From: Klebsormidium nitens
Lineage: Eukaryota; Streptophyta; Klebsormidiophyceae; Klebsormidiales; Klebsormidiaceae
Direction: 5' to 3'
Length of the DNA: 64,000 nucleotides
NCBI GenBank assembly: GCA_000708835.1
Contig: DF236960.1
Coordinates: forward strand, 152,982 to 216,981
Shown here: in pieces, positions 25,701 through 35,661 of the stretch
How positions within the stretch are numbered: the first letter of the stretch is position 1
Layout: each line of letters opens with the position of its first letter
Translations under genes and position numbers: made by a program
The notes under the pieces: model-generated
Databases searched by the model: none
What the model saw: only the letters and a program-made list of their open reading frames with translations
What the model was told of the DNA's origin: nothing

Positions 25701-28700
25701 ATCGAAGGACGACGGTTCGGGGGTTCCGACCCGCATTGGGGGGGTCGCGAATCCTGGGATGGGCACCCCCCCCGACTCTCTGGGGCTCTGCTTCGCCATC
25801 GCTTTCACCGCTCCAGGGGGGAAGCCCGACTGCTGAACCAGGGTTGTAGTAGGGGTGCTGGAGGGGGTGGGCGTGGAAAGCGCGCGCAAATCACCGTAGG
25901 GGGGTTCGGGGAAGGCTCTGCCGATACCCCCGAAACTGGCCGGGGTCGGTGTTGGGGTCCCTGTCTCGCTGAAGGGGGCTCCGCGAGGCGTGCCACTGAC
26001 CCCACCAAAGCTGGCCGCATCATCACGGGGGGCGTTGCTGACCCCCCCGAAGCTGGCGAAAGGGGACGGTTCTGGGCTCTGCTCGCCCCAACGCCGAGGG
26101 ATCTCTGGAGAGGGGGAGCGCTCAAGTTGAGGAAGCGGCCGCTCTGGTTTGGAGGCAGGTTCATCCACTGGACTCTCTGACCGTTGAGTTGTTATCGGAT
26201 CCTGAGGTTTGCGCCCCACGTCTGCAGCAATGACGTCACCTACCAGATACCCTGGCTGCTTCGATTCGAAAGCACTAGCCCCGGTTTCCGCAACTCTGCC
26301 CGGCGCAGCAAGTAGGCCTGATCCGGCTTCTGGAGCCGCCAACCCACCAGGGAAGTCTGTGCCCTCCTGTCCAAAGCTTCTGGCGGCTTTCTCCTGGAGA
26401 AAGCCGCCAATCTCTAGAGCCGTCTCCCCGCGCCCGGGAGACTGGACAACCTCCATCGTCACCTCGTCATCATCCTCCAGATCCCCCCAGACCGCCGTCT
26501 TGCTGGCCGCAAACTCATCTCGCAGCCCCGGTTCGCGTAAAAGCTCCCCTTGTTCCACAACGACCGGGCGTCTGGCAGCCTCGCTCTTCGATTCTGCTGC
26601 ACCAGCCGAGCCCGTGGCTTGCCCCGTTTCACCAAGCGGTTCGACGGAGGTTTCCGGCCTTTCCAAAGGCACTTCCGCACTTCGAGCAACGCCCCTTTCC
26701 CCCTGCGCACTCGGCGGCCAAGTTGGCTCTCCAAGCGAAGTCAGCTTCTGCGCTGCGGGCTCCTCCGACACCCCTGACACCGCCCCTCCCGCCGCTAGTT
26801 GCTCCAAAGCCCTGATTCGCGCTGACACGGACCCCCTAAGAATGGGGACCCCTCTCTCTTCCTTGAGTGCCACCTCGCCACCGGGAGGATCGACTGGCAG
26901 CTTTGGGTCGGCTCCCACCGGATCCACCAAAGCTCTACGATCTGCAGCCCCAGGGTTGAAGGCTGCCGAAACGGGTAGGTCCGGAGGTGCCACACTGAAG
27001 ACTCTGGTGCTCTCAGCAGCCCTTTGGGGGATCCCTTCCTCAGCAATTCCCAGGGGACCCCATGCTGAAGGCTGAGAGTTGGGCGCCGACGACGAATCTT
27101 CCAAAACCCCGCTGGGAACTGTCGCCACATCTTCCTTGTTCTGCGCCGTCACATTACCAGTGACCCGCTGCTCAGAAGCCCCTGCGGCAGACTCACGCGC
27201 CTCGCCATCTGCCGCTCCCACTGGACCAGCTCTCGGCTGCGCCGCTTCCGTTTCCGCTGATGTCTCCTCAACACCAGGTGCACTCAGCCCCTCCGTTTGC
27301 GCCGTCCCTTCTTCATCCACAGCGTTAGCACGCTCAACGTCGTTTGCTGCCTGGTGGCCTACTTCCCCGCCCCTTGCAACTGGCATCTCAGGTCCGAGCT
27401 CTTTTCCCGAGACTCCCCGTCTGACAGCCTCACCCTCGGACGATTCCACCGCGCCGAGCTCCGCCCCCGCTTTCCCCGTGACTGCTTCAGGTCTCTCTGT
27501 CCCATGCTTGGCTGCTGCTCCTCCTGCCGTTTGCCCAACGACCGGCACCTCCACAGCTCGCTTCTGCTCGAGGGACTTGACCTCTGCTTTTTCGGCACCC
27601 CTCTCATCCGGCATCCCCAGGGCTCGCTCCTGCTTCACAGATTCGACTTCCGCTTCCTCTCCCGCTGCTGAAGGTCCCAAAGAACTTGCCCGCTGAGAAG
27701 ACGAATCCCCGAACCCCTCCCCAGACTCCGTCCACCCAGGCGGAGGCTCCTCCTCTTTCACAGAGCCAGCCCACGAGACGTCATCGGATTCGTCTCGCTC
27801 TAGTTGCCCCGGCTGTGCCTCCTGCGCCCCTGCTGCTGCCTTTGACACTCGCTGCGCGTCCAGACCCGGGGCTGCCCTCTCCTCCCTTGATGGTGTCGGC
27901 TCTCCCTTGGCCCCCTTGCGCCCGAAGAGCGACTTGAACCGCTTCCACTGGCTGGACTTCGACTTTTTTGACGTCCCTGAGCCTGCTTCGCTGGCTTCGT
28001 CACCCTTAGAGCGTCCAGCGGTTGCTGCCACTCCGACCCCGGCTCCCGCTGCACCCACCGCTGCAACCGTCTGAAGCACCGTCGGTCCAACCGCAGCCGC
28101 TTCGGGGGCCCTGCTACTGGAGACCTATAACGAAGAGGTAACGAGGTCGAAAATAAGTTCCGTTTCTATTGGACATCCTACTTCAACCGACAACTGCTTT
28201 GCCGCAGAACAGAGGCTTGTGGAACACAATCTGCAGCTAATAAGGGCTGAGTGGCTTCAGTAAGAAGGCAGGTCTTGTCAGTCCATCATCCACCATAATG
28301 TTCCGATTCAGATCAAAATGTGGAAAATTTGCAGCAAAACAGAACCGAAATGGTTTCCCACACAAACCGGATAGACATATCGTTGATATCCTGTTGCGTC
28401 TTGGGTTCTCCATCTCTGTGGACTGTTTGGTCTTCATTGGTCAAAGCTAAGCAGTCACGCATGTAACATCAAAGGACTTTTCTAAAAGGCAATTTCTGGT
28501 GATCAAGATGAATGCAAACAAGTAGCACACTGTGGCTCACCTTCTCTTTCACGGGCTCTTTCTGCTCCGGAATCGCTTCGCCTCCCCCCGTCCGATCAGT
28601 CACCGCTCCTATTCCGGGGACTGCTGACAGCGAGGCAGAGGCCGCTGTTTCTGGGGTTAGCAGAGGGTTAGTGGGCGGGTTTGGACCTGGTAGCGACTTC

Positions 28701-31700
28701 CCTCCTGCAGCCCCCTCTGTGACCCCCGCCTCTGCTCCTTCCCTCACAACGCTGGGCTCCGACTTTCCAAGCTTGAGCACCTGCGGGACCGGCTCCGCAA
28801 AGTTCTTCGCCCCTAGTTCGCTGCCGGGCTTCTCTGAGGCTGGTTTGCTGGCAATTGCTGTTGTCGAGTTGCCCGCACCGAGTTCCTTGCCCTCCAACAT
28901 TTCCAGTGTCGCAACTCCCGGGCCTGGTTTGTTGCTCTCCACAGTCTCGGCGGCAGAATCCCCTGCTCCTCGTCCCCCCGTAGAAAAACCGGTCGCCTCT
29001 TTCCCTGCGTGCTTTAAATCCCCGATAGCAGAGTCGCCGGTGCCTACTTCCGTTTGCCTAACAACTTTGCTGGAGGGAGCAATGGCAACCCCATCTTCAG
29101 CCACCCGCTTCGCCACAACGACTCCAACAGGTCCAGGCCCAGTTTCTGGAGTAGCCCTCCCCTCCACGTTCGAAGCAAGGCCTTCTGACCTTCCCTCCGA
29201 AGCAACGCCCTTCGAACCCCCTTCCGAAACGAACGCTTCTGGGCCTCCCGCAGGAGGAACGGCTCTTGGAACCCCCTCTTGGACAACAACCGTCTGGTCT
29301 TGGCCGACTCCCTCCGCCCACCCCGTGACAGGGGGCTCGGTAGCCGCCAGGCTGCCTGGCGCGCTTGGCCCCCCCGCGGTGTGAACTCCTTCCAACATGC
29401 CAGCACCTGCACCCTTCACTTCTGGAGGAATATTTACACTACGTGCCCCAGCACCTGCAAGCCGAAGTTCCGGTGCCTCTCCAGCGATGTCCGCAGGGTC
29501 CACAGACTCGGCCAGATCCTCTGAGCGGGTCCCCGTGAAATCTCTTCCCCCCGCCAATGCTTGGGCAACTGTTCCCGAGCTACCGGGCGGCTCCATCCCT
29601 TGGCTCCGGAAGAAGGCAGTGTTAACAGGCCCCAGGGACGCACTCAGACGTCCTCGGTTCTCAGCAGGGCTCTTGACACCGCCGCTTGCCTCCTCAGACG
29701 CACCCTGCCCCTCTGTCTCGACCGCAAGGAGGCGGGGTGTTGTTAACTCTCCTGGCGCGTGCACTTCCATCTCCTCATCAACAGAAGCAAGCGCGCTGGA
29801 GGATCCCCAGGGGTCAAAAGGCTCATCCACGTCTAGTTCGCTTGAGGGGGGGCTTTCAGGAGCACTGGCTGGCCTTAGTTGACGGTCGCTGGAGACTTCC
29901 ACGGCTGGGCCGTTTGGACTCGGGGTGGTGTTAACGGGCCTAAGAGGTGCGATTGTAACGGGTGGATACGTCTGCTGACCCGTACTCGCCGTCTCTACAA
30001 ATCGTAGTTCTCTGGACACACCTGGAGGTTGCATCCCCTGGCTCGCAAAGAATGCGGTGTTGACCGGCCCCAAGCGAGTGCCTAAGCTCTGCCCATCCTG
30101 CCTGACGCTGCGAGATGTTTCTGTGGGGCCTGTGGACTGGTTTAGGGAGGTTGGTGTTAAGTCGCTGGGAGCGCTGCTTGGGGGCCGTCCGGAGACCATC
30201 ATCTTGACGTCCTCTTGAGAAGAGAAGGAGGCTCTTGGTGCAGCAGACGGGAAGCGGGGTGCTGGGGATTCAAGGCGGGGGGCTGCTAGGCGGGCCTTTA
30301 CTTTCGCTGCAGATAAAAGACGGGCGATCAGAAGAAGGTAAGATGCGAAAGTTGGATTATCAGGCATCTTTGATCATGGGAGCCCTTGGAAGGATCAGAG
30401 GCTGGCAAAGCAACATGACAAGGCAAGAGAGCTCCCGCACTGTACGCCGGAAGCCAGCACGGCTTCCAAAAACTCATGACAAGAAAGAATGACGCCAAAC
30501 AACGAGACTCTAAAACCTGATCCGTGGAAACAAAAGCAAGAAACCTGAGGTCAAGGCAAATCCATTCTTTCGAAACCGTCATACACGACCTAGGCTTTTC
30601 TTGACCACCGACAACATCCTGACCACCGAAAGCAAAGGACCAAAACTTTACTGAACCATAAAACAATGCGCAGCTCAAGTTCATAACCTGGAAACCAGGC
30701 ATCTCACCTCCCACCGAGGCCCCCGCATCATCTGCGCTGTCGTTGATGCCCAGTGAAAAGTACCCCGCGGTCCCAGCAGCTCTCCTCGCAGCCTCGTCGA
30801 TGCCGGGCGACTTCGCTTCTGCCGCTGAAGTAGTCTCCGACTTCCCGCTGTCATTGATCCCCAAAGAAACATATTCCCCCGCCTCGGCGCCGCCTTCAAA
30901 GCTGAGCGCCTCGCCCACAGCCTTGGCAGCAAAAGCTGCCCCGGTCGTCCTTTGCACCCCCCCCGACCGGGTTGCGCCCCCTGCGGCTTTCGGAAGCCCA
31001 ATTTCCGAGCTGAGCGACTCCTCCGGAACCAGTCTTCCGCGCAGGCTTCCCGCACTAGGTTCTGAGTCCAGGGGCTGGGTTTGTGGGCCAGCAACACTTT
31101 CTGCGGACGGCTCAGAGTGGGGTCCCAGCTCCTGAGATGTGTTGGGGCTTGCAGGGTTGGAACTGCAAGTACGAGGAGAAAGAAGGGTCAATGAATCATG
31201 GTTGTCTTGGATCAGGGCCCTCCAAGGGGGGGTAAGTTCGAGTCCTCAAGAAGGAACATATCAGGCAGCCTGCTGATGACATGGCATGCCAATCCCATGT
31301 GCCAGCGTCCAAAAGTCTTGGGTTTCAGAAGGCCGTTTCTTGGACTATTGACGTTGTTCTTCGAAGCTACCAGCCAATTCGGGTGAGCCAGCCCTTTGAT
31401 CAACAATTGGACTTACTTCAAAAGCCTGGTCTTCGAAAATGTTACCTTTCCATTTTGAAAAGGCGTACATGAAGAGCTCTTCAAGGTCAGGTGCAGCCTC
31501 TCAACCATCTGCCCTACAGTACCACCTCACTGGTACTTCACAAAAGAAGCACGGCTATATCGCTTCACTTTGCGCGTTCAGACACTCACCCTTCCTGCGA
31601 GCGCCTCCGCCCAAAGGGCCACCATCCAAATGCAGGTCGCGGCTCCTCCTTGCGCGGCTCCGGCTTCGTCTCGTCATGAATGATGACCTCATCTTCCTCG

Positions 31701-32332
31701 TCCAGCATTCCAGCCTCCCCCATCCACATCATCACCTCCCTCGAACTAGACCGGCCCCCAATCGAAGACGACCGAACTGACGGAGACACCCCCTCGTGAG
31801 CCCCCCACTTGCGGACAAATGTGTAATCCTCCTCCTCGTTTGCAAGTGGGTCCAATCCCGCCAGGGGGCCAGAATACCTGCGAGGGGACCCCACCGAAAC
31901 TGTGCGGCGGAAGTCTGGAGAGGATGCGCTTCCCACAAGGGCTCCGGCTGGGGGGGATCCCCCCTCCTCCGGCGGTCTCAGACCCTCCGCTTTGATGAAC
32001 CCCGAGAGGTCCTGTGAGCGCAGCGTCGAGTCAAGGGATCCCCTCCGGAAGAGCATGTCAAACGCGGGCCGCGCGGAAAAGAACCGCTCCAGCCCCGCCG
32101 GCGCGGGCTTCTCTTCCGGGGGGACCGGACTGGCTGTGATCTCCGGGGGCGGAAAGTCAGGCTGGTAGGTGAACCCTTCCAGGTTCTGCCGGTCGGGTGA
32201 GGCATAGCCCTCACGGCTCGGCGTCGCTCCGAAGGCCTCCCCAACAGAGGCAAAACTAGACTCGCGGCTGAGCCTGTCCCCCGCGGACTTGAACGATGAT
32301 TCCCTTTCGAGTTGGCCCCCGGGGGGGTCCAT
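10785..32332 (-). CDS. Giant low-complexity protein, 5,164 residues, eleven exons
   Basis: Coding exons in transcript order: 32332-31590, 31162-30708, 30306-28541, 28124-25350, 24762-24165, 23674-19436, 17921-17786, 17137-16392, 15864-14551, 14061-12385 and 11830-10785 (stop TGA). The sum is 15,495 nt. Every intron is GT-AG and all ten phases join in frame, which strongly supports one gene. The start ATG at 32332 follows an in-frame TAG 21 nt upstream and a CAG acceptor, so a 5' UTR intron is likely. The product is rich in Glu, Gly, Ala, Ser, Pro and Val and should be intrinsically disordered. Visible elements are recurring basic-aromatic islands, Ala/Gly hydrophobic runs opening exons 4 and 6, a PP1-type RVSF motif, three SFGG repeats and one short ordered-looking exon. 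I recognise no family. A scaffold role is inference only. Confidence 0.8.
13805..13885 (-). repeat. 21-nt coding tandem repeat in giant gene exon 10
   Basis: About three and a half copies of a 21-nt unit encode a heptad-length repeat reading ETVEANV, ETVEGNV, ETVEANV. It is in frame and acidic, and may form a short coiled or helical stretch. The near identity of the units suggests recent slippage. Confidence 0.8.
14700..14990 (-). repeat. Coding Ala-rich and 60-nt tandem repeats in giant gene exon 9
   Basis: A run of about 30-33 nt units encodes LTAGAAAAGV-type repeats (14,700-14,860). Two 60-nt units follow, each encoding an EEPA..AETPGVG.TGPVQ-like block. All are in frame. They show that the giant protein grows by short in-frame tandem duplication. 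Confidence 0.75.
16748..16835 (-). repeat. 48-nt coding tandem repeat (EWKELQ) in giant gene exon 8
   Basis: Two 48-nt units begin at 16748 and 16796. They encode SWSLGEWKELQSSGPK and SWSLEEWKELQASKTR, 16 residues each. The Trp-containing, amphipathic units stand out from the surrounding disordered sequence. Confidence 0.85.
17248..17562 (-). pseudogene. Three vestigial copies of giant gene exon 8 start
   Basis: The opening of exon 8, on the plus strand GCAGCCGCTTTGCGCTCCC (17111), recurs at 17248, 17392 and, more decayed, at 17538. The spacing is 137, 144 and 146 bp. On the minus strand they precede the working exon, so the last copy transcribed is the one in the model. The working copy encodes RLIRERKAAA. 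The others lack a donor and are not needed for the frame. Confidence 0.75.
17786..17921 (-). other. Short high-complexity exon 7 of giant gene
   Basis: This 136-nt exon encodes about 45 residues, including the pieces VELRGEKEDTSIKN, VLSSWEEEE and SNFLRTQMAGS. It is the least repetitive part of the whole protein, with mixed hydrophobic, Trp and charged residues that suggest a helical domain. Both its phases (1 in, 2 out) are required to join exons 6 and 8 in frame, which supports it as real. No family was recognised. Confidence 0.6.
22431..22451 (-). other. PP1-docking-like motif KRVSFSD in giant protein
   Basis: Codons for KRVSFSD lie at about residues 2521-2527, in exon 6, followed by a charged helix-like ETLHEIERL. 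The RVxF form (basic, Val, any, Phe) is the classic docking site for protein phosphatase 1. The motif match is seen in the sequence; binding is inference, because short motifs occur by chance in a protein this long. Confidence 0.5.
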
Positions 32333-35300
32333 CGGGAGAATCAGAAGTATCTACTTGGCTATGAGTGACCTGCAAAGGGGGTGGCGCACATGTTACGTCA
32401 GGTGGTGTAATGTTTTGGAAAGGGGATGATTCATATCTTGACAATCTTGACTTAGATAGCTTGTACGGTGGGTAGCGGGGACAACTGCGTTGCCCATGCA
32501 AACATCCGGCCAGTGTTTGTATCAAGTGCAGGTGTTAAGAGTTTTCCAAAAAGCGCCGCGGATTGGAGGAGTCTCCCATAATGCAAAAACGCCACATACC
32601 TGTGGCCACTCAGGCGCTCAGTAAATGGAAGATCTTGGGTTGTCGATGGCCTCTTGGATCTAACTTCTAAGTTCCAAGTCCTCAATCTCAACCCACTTAT
32701 ATCAAGAGTATCAGAAAACCTCCGCCGCAAGCTTCAATATGCTCAGCAACAATAGCGATGAAGATTCAATTGCAACGGATTGAATGGCAGACCACTTCCC
32801 AAGTTTGCTTGATGCTGATTGAACCCAACATGGTCCAGGATGAAGGCTGCTGAAGGCATTTGGCCCGGTAGTGGTAGTTTGGAGGGCACAATTTGATACT
32901 CTCTTTGAGGGTGCAACAAGAAAAGTTTGCTTGCAGGGAACTCATGCATCTCAAATCCCCACGTCCTGGAATACCCGCGCAGTTATTTCAGTGACGCGGC
33001 ACAAAATTCCAGAATACCTGCTAAATACGTGAACATGCTTGTGTCACAGCCATCTTCTAAGTTTTATGATTGAAAGGGAGCACATACGTCTGCATTTTCA
33101 GAGATGATGAACCAAACAACGGGAGCAAATGGGAGCTTACCTTTCACCTGCAAGCAGGCATACTTAGGCTCCTCCTAGCAGTCCATCGCGGGCAGGCTGA
33201 TAGTCAACCCTGGGAGATAAAACACAGGAAGGGTCACAAAGAGCTGTCGCAATCTATCCATTTTCAAAATAATAATGCCTGTGGCAAAAGGAGGAAAGGG
33301 AAGGCAAGACCATGTGCTTCATCAAGTTGCAGTCTGGACTCTGCAGGACAGCAGAGTCTGAGCCCAACCACGCTAAGTAGTCAACGTGCAGAGACCGAGA
33401 CTTTTCCTTTAGCTGGTAGTTCTCAAACCATGGGAAAGCAGATGTTTCGTATCTGACGCCCTGCGTTGTCTGCAGACCAGAGCTGCATACAAGCGCTGCA
33501 ATCTCTTTTAGCCAAGCAGCCATAACAACAAGCAAGCTTTTACCATAAACATGCAGCCTGCATTGACGTGCACATGGCAAGCTTGCGAAGCTACTCTGCA
33601 AGCAAAGCGGCCATTAGAAGAAACAAGCATCCACGTTCTGACCTCCGAGATGCAAAGACCTGCCTGAGTACCACTCTGCAGTAAAGCACTGGTGCCGACA
33701 AAGGTGAGAAGACAGGATGGAAAAAGGTGTAACCTTTGTATCTAAACGCTCTTTTTTGGCCCTGTTCAACCACTAATGGAACAATGGATTTGGATGAGAA
33801 GATGCTCATCATTGATCTAAGCTGCTATAAAGAGCTCTGAGTCATACAAGCTGAGTCATTCTTTGGTAGTTTAATGCTTGTCAGGCGTAAGTTGTAGCAG
33901 TGCTACAAAATCTGAATTTGATTTAAGAAGCGAGCAATGCAAAAGACCAGGTGAGACCGGAAGACATTACGAAAGCTTCCTACGGGCTAAAGGACAAAGA
34001 GAATGCAATGTCATTGAAGCTGCTAGAATGCCAGACTCTCCAATGAAAACAAGAGACCAGGATAGAAGCCTCGACGCCTTTGCTGAGTGCTTTTCAAGCA
34101 ACTGAGATAACAATTTTGCCGATATTCGCTGAGGTTTTGTGACCACACTCATAACCACCGGCGGTAGAGACCACAGTGCCCTTCCCAAAACAGGTGTGCA
34201 TTACACATCAGCACTATCCATTTCTGAATTTCTTGAACCATCAAGATGGAATGTACCAAAAGAAAATGCAAGGACTCTTCCCAAGGATGGCTAGCTCACG
34301 CTGTTCCAGTTTGAATGTCAGCGCTTGAACGACAGTCCGGAGACTTTGGAAGCTCGATTTCGTGCTGTACTCAAGCCCTGCACACGATGTGGCCCTGGTT
34401 TTTTGATTTCAATATCCTCTTTGCTCTACGTGACAACAGCTCCATTTCAAAGGGTCCAAGAGTTGCGGGAGGGCGATGCATACACCAATGTGGGTGCAGG
34501 TGAGCTTTGCCAATGCAGCACCGTGTCCTACTCGGACAAGGTGACAGGGCCTTGCATTCTCCCTGCTTTGGGTACGGTATGCCAAAGGCCAGCTGCAACT
34601 TTAGCCTGCTCAGTCGACTGGAGTCTGGAGAGCTTGCAAAGAAGCCGCCGGCGCCATAGCGCCCATATGATGCACAGATTTGAAGTCCGAGGGAAATTCC
34701 GGCGACAATCAGAACTCTAGCTTAGCATATGTGGTCGCTCAAAGATTGACAAAAGACACGCTTTCTTGGCCACCACGCCGCTTCTGACCACCGTGGTCCG
34801 TTTAATGGTCAAGGCTAGTCCGAAGAGGATGAGGACATTCTTGTCGCCAGGGTTTATAATGCCACCTGACTGAGGCTGAGGCCAGGGCCAGGCCCGGGGC
34901 CTGCTCCCCGTTTTCACTCACAACCGGTGCAGTCCTTTCCTCTGAAAGCTGATCCTCTACCGGTTTCCCACATGGTAACCCAGTAGAAGTAACTGGTTAC
35001 TGAAACCCGGCTCAAATCACTGTAAAAATGTCTGACCGTCCAATTCGTATAAGTGAACTTGAACCTTTGGATCATCAGTGCGAACTTGTCATCGCGTGCT
35101 GGAGTCTGGAGAGAATGTACTGACTCGCTCTAGTTCGAGCTCTCAGGTCTTCCGCAGGGAATGACAAACATCGATTGCAGGACTCAGGACCTGTGTCAGG
35201 TGTCAGGAGGGAGAGGCTGGAGGGAGAAGCTGGAGTGGAGAGAGAGGCAAAGGTGGCGACAAACAAGAAGAAATTGTTGTCTTCATGTGAAGTGATTCTT

Positions 35301-35661
35301 CCCTGTAGACGCTTGGTAGTAAAGCCTAAGGCGCAGTGCCGCGCTTCTTGAAACCTTTCCCCTTGGAAAAGGACCTGAAGAACAACAGTGTAGACATTGG
35401 GTTGACATTGGCAGCACATTGTTTAGTGAAGGCCTTGCAATGTTGGTCTACAAAATGCAGGTTGTGCTACATCTAGCAATGAGCAGCCTTTAGCATATGT
35501 CAAGTAGACTTCTGCGTCAATGATTTTTGGCATTCATTGCAAAAAGGGTGTGCAGAAGGCAGGCCCTGCACCTGCCACCTAGAAGCCAGCATTGACCAAC
35601 CTCCAACAATCTGTGTGCAACCAGCTTTTGCTGCATTGTGCTGCAATCTGAGGTCCCAGCT
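32333..35661. promoter_or_regulatory. Divergent intergenic region between giant gene and CDP-DAG synthase gene
   Basis: The two genes point away from each other across about 3.3 kb. The 5' UTR of the giant gene begins in the left part: an acceptor CTTTGCAG lies about 40 nt upstream of its ATG. I found no confident TATA box for either gene. Short frames here show no recognisable domain. A small GGTAACC/GGTTAC cluster sits at 34,975-35,005. Confidence 0.45.

Noticed and set aside
10814-27696. Long plus-strand frames antisense to the giant gene (323, 390, 390, 420, 288 and 219 codons)
   Set aside because: They mirror GC-rich minus-strand exons, have no splice continuity, and stop where the minus-strand exons stop. 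The minus-strand exons join in frame through ten introns.
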